From: Cornus controversa
Lineage: Eukaryota; Streptophyta; Magnoliopsida; Cornales; Cornaceae
Direction: 5' to 3'
DNA: 64,000 bases
Assembly: GCA_026545225.1 (NCBI GenBank)
Contig: CM048846.1
Span: 53,436,270-53,500,269 of the forward strand
Both the position numbers and the translations under genes were made by a program. This document shows, one piece after another, positions 46,001 through 58,350 of the stretch (its first letter is position 1; each line of letters begins with the position of its first letter). Under the pieces are notes generated by a model. It ran no database searches. It saw nothing but the letters and a program-made list of their open reading frames with translations, and was not told the DNA's origin.

Positions 46001-47626
46001 AAAACACGAGCTATAATATCTTGTTATGCAAGACCCTCAAGCCAACCCCAAGGCCGGCATCTCCAAACCATCCAATCGAAGCTCCAAGCTTCGGCACTTT
46101 TGTCGACCCCGAGGCCGAACCCATCAAATCAGAACCCTGGCTGCTACTCCAAGCAACTCCCATGACATGCCCAGCTGAGACCAACTGAGACCTCCTAATA
46201 TTCAACCCCCGTGGTTACCTCTTCACGGCCCAACCACGAAACCATCCATTCGGCAGTTAGCCTCTAACCGGCCCCCAACCCAAATCAATCACAAACCTAT
46301 ACATTTGTAGATCTCCAACATTGCAGCCCAAAATTATGGTTGCTCAAACAAACTCAACAACTACACACCAAACAATCCACAACCAAACACAACCCGGCTA
46401 TCTGCCGAGTTTCATCCCGAATCCCCATCGAGAATTACAACCATGGAAGCAAACCCAGCCAAACCATGAACCCAACTCAACTCAACAACTCACCTCAACT
46501 GAACCAACGACCCAGCAGGAACCATCAAAGCCTCGGCTTCCACTGTGAACATCCACCATAGCCGTGAGCCTCCAATCACCATACCCAAATGGAACCCATT
46601 CAAAAACCATACCCAACCAACCAGCAACTGAACCCAACGGCTCACCGTAACGGATCTACTAGCCGAAGCCTCCAATCGGACCGAACACAACCCATCGACC
46701 ACCTCTGTCTCAAGCCCAGACAGCCTCGTACCGCCGTCCTACTCCACGGCCGGAAACACCTCCATCTTCGTAGACCCAGTCACCGTGAGCGTCACCGTCG
46801 GGATCATCGCCGGTTGAACCTTCCACCGAACCGGCGAACTCCACCCAGTCGCGAGCAGCTCGGTCGAATCGAGCCGTCACGCAACGCCGGACATCACCGC
46901 CGTGGGCAACCACGGTCACCGTCGCCGTCGCTGCCGAAAACGGCCCCCGTCGCCGCTGATCGGCCGCCGGAACCGATTCCCCCTCTCGGCAGCTCTCTCT
47001 TTCCCTCTCGTTTCCCTCTCTCTCCCCGACTTCCTCTCTTCTCTCTCCCTTTTCTTTTTCCTTTTCTTCTTTTCCTTTTCTTTTCTTTCTTCTTTTTCTT
47101 TTCTTCTTTTCTCCTTTTCTCTTCTCCAGCCAACCCACGTGGGTCACTCTCCTTCTTTTATTTTAAACCCCCTTTTTCTTGCACCACTCACAGCCACATA
47201 TTAATATATGTATAAGTATATCCACATACCATATACACACTTACACCCATCCTCCTATACGTATATATGCCCATACATATACACACTTTTATGTGTATAT
47301 ATAATAATGTATATACTTAATAGATATATTTATAATTTGATATAAATATATCCCACATATATATATATATACCTATATATATATATATATATATACGCAT
47401 CCTCCGGCATTACTATAATTCCATGTACAAAATCTTCTCAATCTCTTTATTTATATACATAAAATTCCATACATATAAACATCCACTTCTATAAATATAT
47501 ATATATAATTCCATTTATATATATATATATATCCACATATTTTTTTTTCGAAATTAATTTATTCGAAAAAAATTAAATCCGGTCAAAATCCACCCGGAAC
47601 CGGTCAAAAAAATTCCAATCCTTACA
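43015..47626 (-). repeat. 5' LTR of the LARD (right copy)
   Basis: 4612-bp near-identical repeat of 34734-39331, offset by 8281 bases over most of its length. The extra length is mostly in an (AT)n tract near 47360-47392. Confidence 0.85.
44397..44551 (-). repeat. five-unit hairpin array in the LARD 5' LTR
   Basis: Identical copy of the array at 36116-36270. Confidence 0.85.
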
Positions 47627-47631
47627 CTTAT

Positions 47632-50600
47632 CATTGTTAATATATTAACTATTTATTTATCATAAATTAATGGAAACCTTCATAAACTATTTTGATTTTT
47701 AATGTAATTGGTCTAATATTATGCAAGGAAATACAAAAAAATATAATTTTAATATTGTTATCTTACATGAATTCTTTATTCCACATTATTTGTGTCGGAA
47801 ATATAATTTATATTACATAAGTATGCAAAATATATTGTATAATTTCATAAATAATTTACTTATTATCATTTAAAAATCTTATGTGTTTATGTTATATTCT
47901 ACTTTGTAAATTTTCAATAGTATGTAATTAAAATTTTCAATATTACATATTTATTAATAAATTAATTCATAACATTATTTTTCTTATCTAATTAATAATA
48001 TAATGTATTTTTTGATGTAGTTAGTAATATATGGAATTTTATAAATTATTATTTATTTTTAATAAAATATATGAAATTATGTAATATAAGTGTATCTCTA
48101 ATCGATAAAATCATAAAATGGCAACTAAATATAAATTATATTATATACTTTATTTTTATTTTGGGAAAAATTAATTAAAACCTCAGAGTTATGTAATATA
48201 TATTTTTCACAATTTAGTGGTGCCATAAATAATATATATAATATTATTTAGTAATATAAATATTTATTATTAATATACAGTATATTATTAATTATACATA
48301 CTACACTATAATAATATTTAATATTAATTAGTTTATTAATGATATAATATTACGTTTCATATAAGGAATAATTTATTTTGTAATATTTTTTTAGTATAGT
48401 TTAATAGTTGAAATATGATAAATTGTTGTTATTATATAGCATAACATTATCTGTTATCTATAAGATTATATTCTACATTTTAACTTAAAATGTTAACTAA
48501 ATATAAGTTGAGCAATGCTACACGTCATGAAATTATTTCATGAATTTGTATCATGAATGATGTGGCAGGTAACGTGTAGAGTTAGTATTAGTGGGATTCA
48601 GTGATAATATCATGGAATTCTGTGTATGAGGGGAATCCCACCAATACTAACTCTCCACGTTACCTGTCACATCATTCATGATACAAATTTATGAAATAAT
48701 TTCATGACGTTTAGCATTTCTCATATAAATTTTATTAAATATTTTTTTTATATTCTACAAATATTTAATTAAATATTCAGAATTATCATTGTTATACAAT
48801 ATATTAACTTTATATTTATCACAAATTAATGGGAACTGTCATAAATTATTTTCATTTTTAATGTAATTGGTCTAATATTATGTAAAGAAATACAAATAAA
48901 TATAATAGTATTATTTATACCTTACATGATTTGTTGTTATTCCATATATTTTGTGTTGAAAATATAATTTATATGAATGTCAAAAATAATTTTATTGTAG
49001 AACTAATCTTATGTGTTTATGATATATTATATTATGTAAATTTTTGATCGTATGTAATAAAAATTTTAAAATCGCATATTTTTTAAATTGTTTACGTAAT
49101 TTTATAATATATGAAATTTTATAAATTATTATTTATGTCAATGAATTATATATTATAACATTATGTATTCTCTATAATATTATACTGTACATTTTAACTT
49201 ATAAAGGCAACTAAATATAAATTATTTTATAAATTTTTATTTATATTAATTAAATCATTATAGTTTTATAATATGTTAACTATATATTTATTATAAATTA
49301 ATGTTGTCATAAATAATATAAATTATATTATTAAATAATATAAATATTTATCAATAATATAAAATAAATTATTAATTATACACACTACACTATAATATTA
49401 TTTATATTATTTTATTTATTGATCATATAATATTGGGTTTCATATAACGAATAATTTATTATGCAATATATTGTATTATTATAGTTTAATATGCGAAATA
49501 CCATAAATTATTGTTATTATATAACATAACACTATCAATGAAATTATCTATAAAATTAAACTGTACATTTTAACTTATAAATTATTTTATACATTTTTTA
49601 TTCATATTTTTAAAAATTGTAATTAAAACTTTATAGTTATATAATATATTGACTATATATTTATCATAAATTAATGTTGACATAAATAATATAAATTGTA
49701 TTATTAATATAAAATAAATTATTAATTATACACACTACACTATAATATTAATTAGAATATTTTATTTATTGATCATATAATATTTGGTTTCATATAACGA
49801 ATAATTTATTATGTAATATATTTTATTAATATAATTTAATATGTGAAACGTAAATGGATAAAATTTATGGAGTGAAATACACAAAAATATAATATTATTA
49901 TTTATATCTTACATATATATTTATCTTTAACAAATTGTGTCATAAATATATAAATTGTATTATTTAACAATATTATAATATTTTTCAATATTAATTAAGT
50001 TATTTTACTTTTTGATTATATAATATTAGGTTTCATATAAGGAATAATATCTTATGTAATGTTGTATTACGAATAATTTATTATGTAATATATTGTATGA
50101 ATATATTTAACATTAACAGATTGTGTCATAAATATATAAATTATATTATTTAACAATATGAATATTTTAATAATGTAAAATATATTATTTATTATACATT
50201 CTGTATTATAATATTATTTAATTTTAATTAGGTTATCTTATTTATTGATTATATAATATTAGATTTCATATAATGAATAATTTATTATGTAATGTGTTGT
50301 ATTAGTATAGTATAATATACAAAATATCATAAATTGTTGTTATTGTTTAACATAGCATTCTCAATAATATTATCTATAAAATCATACTTTACATTTTAAC
50401 TTATAATGGCAGCTAAATATAAATTATTTTATATATTTTTATTCATATATTTTAAAGAAATTAATTAAAACTTTATAGTTATATAATATATTGACTATAT
50501 ATTTATCTTAAATTAATGTCGTCATAAATAATATAAATTATATTTTTTTGCAATATAACATTTATTATTAATATAAAATAAATAAATAATTATAAACACT

Positions 50601-50930
50601 ACATTATAATATTATTTAATATTAATTAGATTATTTTATTTATTGATCATATAATATTTGGTTTCATATAACGAATAATTTATTTTGTAATATATTATAT
50701 TAATATAGTTTGATATGTGAAATATCATAAATTAGTGTTCATTTTTAATGTAATCAAATAAATTTTATGTAATGAAATACATAAAAATATATTATTATTA
50801 TTTATATCTTACATGATTTTGTTATTCCACATTATTTGTGTTGTAAATATAATTTATATTACATAAGTATATAAAATATATTGTATAATGTTATAAATTT
50901 TTTCTTAGTATCGTAGAAATAATCTTATGT
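47632..50930. repeat. AT-rich tandem array, middle block
   Basis: Direct continuation of the left block across the LARD; 47632-48200 aligns with 32690-33250. Same marker words (GGTTTCATATAA near 48354, 49437, 49787, 50029, 50663). The MITE 48510-48722 is inserted. Confidence 0.75.
48510..48722. mobile_element. 213-bp foldback MITE, copy B (same family as 22837-23017)
   Basis: Inverted ends GAGCAATGCTACACGTCATG/GAGAAATGCTAAACGTCATG with arms that continue for about 65 bp. Flanks ATATAAGTT (48501-48509) and ATATAAATT (48723-48731) match at eight of nine bases. Confidence 0.8.
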
Positions 50931-51049
50931 GAGTTGTTCCGATTTAAAATGACCAATTCCTAGAGAAATCACGCCGCAATCAGAATTGTACATTACTTTT
51001 TTCTAAATTCGATCGTCTTCCAAATATGTGAAAGATCATAAATTATTGT
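50931..51049. other. non-array insert and short array remnant
   Basis: About 90 bp not belonging to the array (ATTCCTAGAGAAATCACGCC, CAATCAGAATTGTAC), then a short array piece (ATGTGAAAGATCATAAATT) before the Athila-like insertion. The same non-array motif borders the array on the right at 56938-57001. Confidence 0.5.
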
Positions 51050-51634
51050 TGATCTTTCTTCTTCTTTTTTTTTTTTTCTAAATAGAGAGAGAAAAAAATA
51101 AAAAATAAAATAAAATGTAAAATAAACTTGAAGAAAGTGTGACCCTAAGGCTATTTCTAAGTTATTCTATCCTAAAGTTCTCATGCAAAAAGTTATCAAC
51201 CTAAAACAAAAATCTATGTTTTCCTAATCTAAGAAAAGAAAAATATAAAAAAAAAAAAAAAATGTACTTACTTGGATTCCAAAGTAGTGCTCAAGAATAT
51301 GCGAAAAAGGCAATTTTCAAAAATACCACCTATAGAATTCAAGAAGTATCAGGTAAAACAATAACAATAAAATAAAACTAAAACTAAACTAAGAAAAATA
51401 ATAATAAAATAAAATTAATAAAACTAAAATTAAAACTAAAACTAAACTATAATAACAAAGAAATTTTTTTTATTTATTTTTAAAAAAAACCTAGAACAAA
51501 TAATTAAAATTGGAAAGATTTTTTTTTTCTTTTTGATAATAATAAAACAAAAGAAAGAAAAAGAAAAAAAAACTAAATTATAACTAGTAGAAGAATTAAA
51601 TCAATCAAAATTTGATTAGTTTTCTTGTTTGCAA

Positions 51635-51652
51635 TCCCCGGCAACGGCGCCA
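51635..51652 (-). promoter_or_regulatory. primer binding site of the Athila-like insertion
   Basis: The minus strand reads TGGCGCCGTTGCCGGGGA six bases after the LTR. It is the standard site of many plant gypsy elements (usually ascribed to tRNA-Asp; from memory). Confidence 0.75.
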
Positions 51653-51658
51653 AAAACT

Positions 51659-53049
51659 TGATGTTGTTTTAAAATTGTTAAATAACTCGCAAGTGTACGA
51701 ATCTATTAAAGTATAGTTCGGCAAGAACGAGGTCGAACCCAAGGGAATGCTTTGAGAAGAAAAACTAATACAAATTCAAATTAATTTAAAACTAATCTAG
51801 TTTAAACACAAGTTTAGTTGATTTGAGAGAAATTAAACTAATATGAAAATAAAATAACACTATTGAAATCAAATAAAGAAAATAACTAAGGTTTTGGATT
51901 CCACCACCATTAAATCCATGAAGCTTCTAATATTCATTTATTAATTCTCAAATTTGGAGTAGCAATCAAGAAATCAATCTATTGCTTACTCAAGATTTAA
52001 CAATAAAGCACTATGAAAAATATATTAAAAAGGTAGATTTTCCTTCGCTTTACTAGTGTAAAATTCTAAGCATCCTATGTATCCAATTTAATGAAAAGCA
52101 TAAGATCAAAGATTATCACTTTTAAGAAATACAAACCCAAGCTTAGATTAATTATAATACTTTCTAACTACCACATATACATGATATAGATGGTGAAAGA
52201 ATTATAAAATAATTAATCACAAGAAGCAAAAATCATAAGCAATTAAATCACACACATGAGAATCAATTAATGAACAAAAGAACTTCACTTCATTAATGGA
52301 GGTTTCCTCCTCAACCCTAGTTGAGGAGTTTAGTTACACATGATAGAAGAAGAAGATAACAAAATAATAAAAGACATAATGAATAAATAAAACCCGGATT
52401 GTCTCTGTCTTTTTTGCCCTGGCCTCCACTTCTTTTTCCTCAAAACAGCCTCCAATTCACCTCTTTATACCCCAAGAGAATACATAAAGTCCTAATCCAA
52501 TTAGGAGATAAAGTCCTAATCCAATTAGGAGAAAATTAGGGTTTTCCCGCTGCCCAAAATAGGTATATTTTTCTGCTGACATTCGGCCCAAGTTTTGACC
52601 CAGTAGAAGTCTGATTCACGAAATTTACGTGAAATACAAAAGTGTCCAAAATCGAATTTCGTTAAACCTCCGCGTGAATTAAGTCGAATTGATGCTCGAA
52701 AATAATACTTTAGGTCCACTTTCCAAAATGGGATTAAAACTGGATTAAGTGTAGAATTGGGCTTCAGGCCCGTAATCTTCTTAAGCAGTTATAATTCTCT
52801 TGAACCTCTTCCTTGGGCTGATTTGAGTTGAAATATGGAGTTGAATGGACCCATTAGATGTAGGCTTCATATAACCTTCTTGAATATCATCTTTAAAAGC
52901 CCAAAATCATGGTTTTATCTGAAATAATCATTAAGGCCCTGAAAAAGACAGAAAACACAAAAATAGAGTAAAATCACATATAAATTATCAGTAAGAGAAT
53001 AAAATATGTAAATTAAGAGGCTAGAATGCGTAACATTCAACGCCGATCA
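51659..53049 (-). repeat. LTR of the Athila-like insertion
   Basis: TGATGTTG at the left and GCCGATCA at the right (plus strand). 1391 bp. Includes a duplicated AAAGTCCTAATCCAATTAGGAG near 52487-52531. Confidence 0.65.
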
Positions 53050-53054
53050 ATTGT

Positions 53055-56000
53055 TATTATATAACATTATCTATTATCTATAAAATTAAACTGTATATTT
53101 TAACTTATAATGGCAAATAATTATAAATTATATTATATATTTATTATATATTTTGTTTTTTATATTTGAAAATATCTAATTAAAATTTCATTGTTATCAT
53201 AAATTAAAGATGTCATAAATATCATAAATTAAAGGGTTGAATTGACTGACCTCACTTGAGATTTGATCAAATTACACTTGGAGAGACCGTTTGGTCTTTA
53301 TTTCTTTCACCTTCCCTAAATCCATTTATTCGATGGTTGGATTAAATTTTAATTGTGAAAATAAAATTTTGTCCTTGCATGATAATATCACATTATATTT
53401 CAAATATGGTAAAATACAATGACCTCCCCTCAGGTTTGTTGTAATTGCACTGATATCCCCTAAAAAAAACTCTGATTTTTAAAATGACATTTTTGCCCAC
53501 ATTATACTTTCTCTCTTTGCTCAATCTTTTTTTGTAGACCTGCTACATCACCATTGTCACCACCCATGACCACCATTGTTCTTCGATCTTGCTCCTAACA
53601 TTTCTAATCAAACATCAAAAATTCTATGACACAAATTCTTTTCAAAGATCTTCAATCATGGTGATATATATACAAACACATACATAAGATCAAATTTGTA
53701 GACTGAGTTGTTAAGTTTTGTTGTGAGTCACGGGTACGAGTTGATCAAAACGACCAGGTTGGTAGTGTCATGTACGTGAAATCGTACATATCATTTTAGA
53801 AATCAATTTTTTTTTTTATATTTCAAATCATCATAGGGGAGGTCACTGAAATTATGACAAACCTCAGGATATCTCATTGTATTTTACCGTATTTGAAATA
53901 TAATGTGATATTATAATGCAAGGGAAAAACTTTTTTTTCACTCTTAAAATTTATTCCAGACACCAAAAAAAATTGATTTAGGGGAGATGAAAGAAATAAA
54001 GGTCAAACGATCTCTTCGAGTGTAATTTCACCAAACCTCAGAGGAGGTCAGCAAATGTAACCCTAAATTAAAGATGTCTATAATATTATTTAATATTAGT
54101 TAGGTTATTTTATTTATTGATGATCTAATATTAGGTTTCATATAACAAATAATTTATTATGTAATATATTGTATTAATATAGTAAAATATGTGAAATATC
54201 ATAAATTAGTGTTCATTTTTAACGTAAGTGGATAAATTTCATGTAATGAAATACACAAAAATATAATAATATTATTTATATATTACATATGTATTATATA
54301 TTTTATTACTTATATTTTGAAAAAAAACTCATTAAAATTTTATAGATTTCATTGTAATCTAATATATTAAATATATATTTCTCATAAAAAAATTGTGTCA
54401 AAAATAATATAAATTATATTATTTAATAAAATGAATATTTATCGAATACTATAAAATATATCATTTAATTTTATTTAGGTTATCTTATTTATTATTGATC
54501 ATATAATATTAGGTTTCATATAATGAATAATTTTTTATGTAATATATTGTATTCGTATAGTTTAATATGTGAAATATCATAACTTTTTGTTATTATATAA
54601 TATAACAATATCTATTATTTTTATACTGTACATTTTAACTTCAAATGGCAACTAAATTTAAATTGTATTATATATTTTATTTTTTATATTCTGAAAAATA
54701 TTTAATTAAAATTTCATAGTTATCATTGTTATATAATATATTAACTATATATTTATCATAAATGAATGGAACTATCATAAATTATTTTCATTTCTAATGT
54801 AAGTGGTCTAATATTATGTAAAGAAATACAAAAAAATATAATATTATAATTTATATCTTACATGATTTGTTGTTATTCCATATGATTTGTGTTGAAAATA
54901 TAATTGATATTACATAAGTATATAAAATATAATGTATAATGTCATAAATAATTTAACTTATTATTGTAGAAATAATCTTATGTGTTTATGGTATATCATA
55001 CTATGTAAATTTTCAATAGTATGTAATTAAAATTTTAAATATCACATATTTATTAATAAATTAATTTAAAATACTTTTTCTTATTTAATTAAAAATATAA
55101 TATAAATTACGTAGTTAGTAATATATTCAATTTTATAAATTATTATTTATTTTAATATAATATATTAAATTATATAATATAACATTATCTATTAGTTATA
55201 ACAATATACTGTACATTTTAACTTTTAGTGGCAACTGAATATAAATTATATTATATACATTTTATTTATATTTTGAATTTTTTTTAATTAAAACTCCATT
55301 GTTATATAATTTATTAACTATATGTTAATCATAAATTAATGCGTACTTAAATAATATAAATTATATTACTTAGAAATATAAACATTTATTATTAATATAA
55401 AATAAATTATTTATTGCGCACTAGACTATAATATTATTTAATATTAATTAGATTACTTTATTTATTGATCATATAATATTTGGTTTCATATAATGAATAA
55501 TTTATTATGTAAAATATTGTATTAATATAGTTTAATATGTGACATATAATAAATTATTATTATTATATAGTATAACATGATCTATTATCTATAAAATTAT
55601 ACTTTATATTTTAACTTATAATGGCAACTAAATATAAGTTATATTATATATTTTAAAAAATATTTAATTACAATTTCATAGTTATCATTGTTATATAATA
55701 TTTCAACTATATATTTATCATAAATTAATGGTTTCAGAAATAATATAAATATTTATTATTAATATCAAATATATTATTAATTATACATACTAACTATAAT
55801 ATTATTTAATATTACTTGCATTGTTTTATTTCATTATTATATAATGTTAGGTTTCATATAACGAATAATTTATTATGTAATATACTGTGTTAATATAGGT
55901 TAATATGTGAAATATCATAAATTATTGTTCATTTTTAATGTAATTGGTTAAACATTATGTAATGAAATACACAAAAATATAATATTATTATTTATATCTT

Positions 56001-56925
56001 ACAAATTTATTATATATTTTATTACTTATATTTTAGAAAATATTTCATTCAAATTTCATAGTTTTCATTGTTATCTAATATAATAACTATAAATTTATCA
56101 GAAACAAATTTTGTCATAAATAATATAAATTATATTATTTAACAATTGAATATTTAAAATATATTATTTATTATACATACTACATTATAATATTATTTAA
56201 TTTTAATTAGGTTGTCTTATTTATTGATGATACAATATTAGGCTTCATATAACGAATAATTTTGTATGTAACATATTGTATTAGTATAGTTTAATATGTG
56301 AAATATCATAAATTATTGTTATTATATAACATTATCTATTAGCTATACAATTATACTGCAAATTTTAACTTACAATGACAACTAATTATAAATTATATTA
56401 TAATTTTATTTTCTATATTTTGAAAAATATTTAATTAAAATTTCATAGTTATCATAAATTAAAGATGTCTATAATATTATTTAATATTAATTAGGTTATT
56501 TTATTTATTGATGATATAATATTATGTTTCATTAAAAAATAATTTATTATGTAATATAGTGTGCTAATATAGTTTAATATGTGAAATATCATAAATTATT
56601 GTTCATTTTTAATGTAATTGGTTAAACATTATGTAATGAAATACACAACAAATTTAATATAATTATTTATATCTTACATATTTATTATATATTTTATTAC
56701 CTATATTTTCAAAAATATTTCATTCAAATTTCATAGTTTTCACTGTTATCTAATATATTAACTATAAATTTATCATAAACAAATTGTGTCATAAATAATA
56801 TAAATTATATTATTTAAAAATTAAATCTTTTAAATATATTATTTATTATACATACTACATTATAATATTATTTAATTTTAATTAGGTTATCTTATTTATT
56901 ATTGATCATATAATATTATGTTTTC
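53055..56925. repeat. AT-rich tandem array, right block
   Basis: Third block of the array, same units (GGTTTCATATAA near 54134, 54513, 55485, 55851; variant near 56242). It contains the Mutator-like element 53234-54063. The array ends near 56925. Confidence 0.75.
53234..54063. mobile_element. Mutator-like foldback element, 830 bp
   Basis: Long inverted arms (about 250-300 bp): GGGTTGAATTGACTGACCTC at the left and GAGGTCAGCAAATGTAACCC at the right. Flanked by the 9-bp duplication TAAATTAAA (53225-53233, 54064-54072). The array copy near 56450 (CATAAATTAAAGATGTCTA) gives the empty site. No transposase. Relatives are at 21.6-22.0 kb and 23.2-23.6 kb. Confidence 0.8.
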
Positions 56926-56937
56926 AAAAAGACACCC

Positions 56938-57240
56938 ATTCCTAGAGAAATCATGCGACAATCAGAATTGTACGTTACTTTTTTGCCAAATTCGATTGTC
57001 TGGACCTCCAAAAGAAACAAATAGCATGTCGATCCAAATTTCATCTCGTTTCATTTGAGTCATTTTCATCCAATTTTGTTTGAGTCTTTTTGATTCGAAA
57101 AGAGAAATTTCTAGCAGAAATCATGCACGATCACAAGTGTATGGTGTTTTTTGCCAAAATCGGGCATTTGGACCTCAAAAAAAAAAACGAGTATGCCGAC
57201 AACGATTTTCAACCAGTTTCATTTGAGTCATTTTCATGGT
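56938..57240. repeat. two tandem units of about 167 bp at the array border
   Basis: 56946-57072 and 57114-57240 are diverged direct copies (GAAATCATGC, TTTTTTGCCAAA, GGACCTC, GTTTCATTTGAGTCATTTTC). The first part also matches 50957-51020. Confidence 0.6.
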
Positions 57241-57734
57241 CCATGAGGCCCATGCGCATGCTTGCCCAAATTTTAATGTTAAAGGATCTCTAAGGGCATT
57301 TTAGTCATTTCATTTTATATCCTAAATTGCATGTGTTTGCATACTTATTTAAATATGTTTGCATTGCTGCATTAATACATTTTGTTAATTGATTCTCAAT
57401 TCTAATTGCTTTCATATATTTGCAATAACAGTATTTGCAAGACATTTTTGTCATTTCAATGCTTTTGTAGGAGAGTGACACATGGCATCTCTCAACCATA
57501 AATTCTAGAATGTTGTAGCACCTAAGAATGCCTTTTATGTCCCCTGTTATTACAGTCTCTCAATTCTCAGGATTTTGAATTTAAAGGGCAGCATAGTCAT
57601 TTTACTTGTGACCCAATCATTGGCATGTTTTTTGAATCACTAAAGGACAAAACATTGTTGTCACTCTCATCCATTATTCTTTTTGGACCGTTTAAATATT
57701 TTGAAGTCACATGATATATAAATATGCTGAGAAT

Positions 57735-57754
57735 TATATATATATATATATATC

Positions 57755-57806
<52 letters not shown>
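57735..57806. repeat. (AT)n-(GA)n compound microsatellite
   Basis: AT dinucleotides with one C interruption, followed by a GA run. Confidence 0.85.
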
Positions 57807-58230
57807 TGGGGCATCAATTAGTTTAGGGTTTTGCCATTGAAGTGATCTAATCTTGAGCTGTGAGAGAGAAATCACCACTGTACATCACCACGTTGAAGGT
57901 TCAAAGGAGAAGAAGGATCTGAAGCTACTAGGAGTCTGTCTTCTATCTCATTCAGAATATGTCCAAGTTTCTCCTAAATTATTAGTATTATATGAGCTCC
58001 ACTTTATTTTCATGCTTGATTAAGGTAATAAACTTATTCTCTATTCAATTTCAGTAAAATTACATGTTTAGTATGTATTTGGTATGAACAACTTTAAGCT
58101 TCAAATTAAACACATACGCAGTGTTGATGTTATTTCGAGCAACTTTATACTCATTTGTTTGATTTAGGTCTGTTTGGTTGAGTGTTAATTTTAGTTTTCC
58201 CAAAATTGATTGTTGAAACCCTAATTTTCT

Positions 58231-58350
58231 ACACTCTCACAGGCGCGTGTTTAGATTGAATATTCTACTCTCACAGGGGAACGTTTAATTTGAATACTCT
58301 ACACTCACAGGTGCACGTTAAAGTTTAATATTTTACACTCTCACAGGTGC
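58231..58350. repeat. about 40-bp tandem repeat, four units
   Basis: Units begin CTACACTCTCACAGG(C/G)G(C/A)(A/C)CG and are followed by AT-rich spacers, drifting in length. Confidence 0.6.

Larger units (their letters stand above)
34734..47626 (-). mobile_element. LARD: non-coding LTR retrotransposon with 4.6-kb LTRs
   Basis: Two direct LTRs (34734-39331, 43015-47626) with TG...CA ends surround a 3.7-kb interior without recognisable protein domains. Flanked by CTTAT duplications (34729-34733, 47627-47631); the array copy near 32683 shows the uninterrupted site. On the minus strand the right LTR is followed by TGGTATCAGAGC, the classic tRNA-iMet primer site, and the left LTR is preceded by a polypurine tract, so the element points left. 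LTRs over 4 kb with a 3-4 kb non-coding interior is the LARD structure known from cereals. The LTRs differ by about six or seven bases plus microsatellite length (about 0.15%), suggesting insertion within roughly the last 50-100 thousand years. It looks structurally whole but needs proteins from another element. Confidence 0.85.
51050..53049 (-). mobile_element. one-LTR Athila-like gypsy insertion (broken)
   Basis: A 2000-bp insertion beginning TGATC and ending GATCA, flanked by ATTGT (51045-51049, 53050-53054) at a position where other array copies read on without a break (ATAAATTATTGTTATTATA). In minus-strand order it has one LTR of about 1.4 kb (53049-51659), a TGGCGCCGTTGCCGGGGA primer site and about 0.6 kb of leader ending in a purine-rich run. 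No second LTR and no coding region are present. The LTR-primer site combination is the type found in Athila-like elements. The element is broken (most parts missing). Confidence 0.7.

Noticed and set aside
28440-56925. Organellar DNA insertion as the source of the AT-rich DNA
   Set aside because: No chloroplast or mitochondrial gene fragments are recognisable, the composition is more extreme than either plant organelle, and the sequence is internally repeated.
57715-58020. Host gene first exon after a TATA-like word
   Set aside because: The leader-like sequence has no convincing start codon followed by an open frame, and no downstream exons were recognised.
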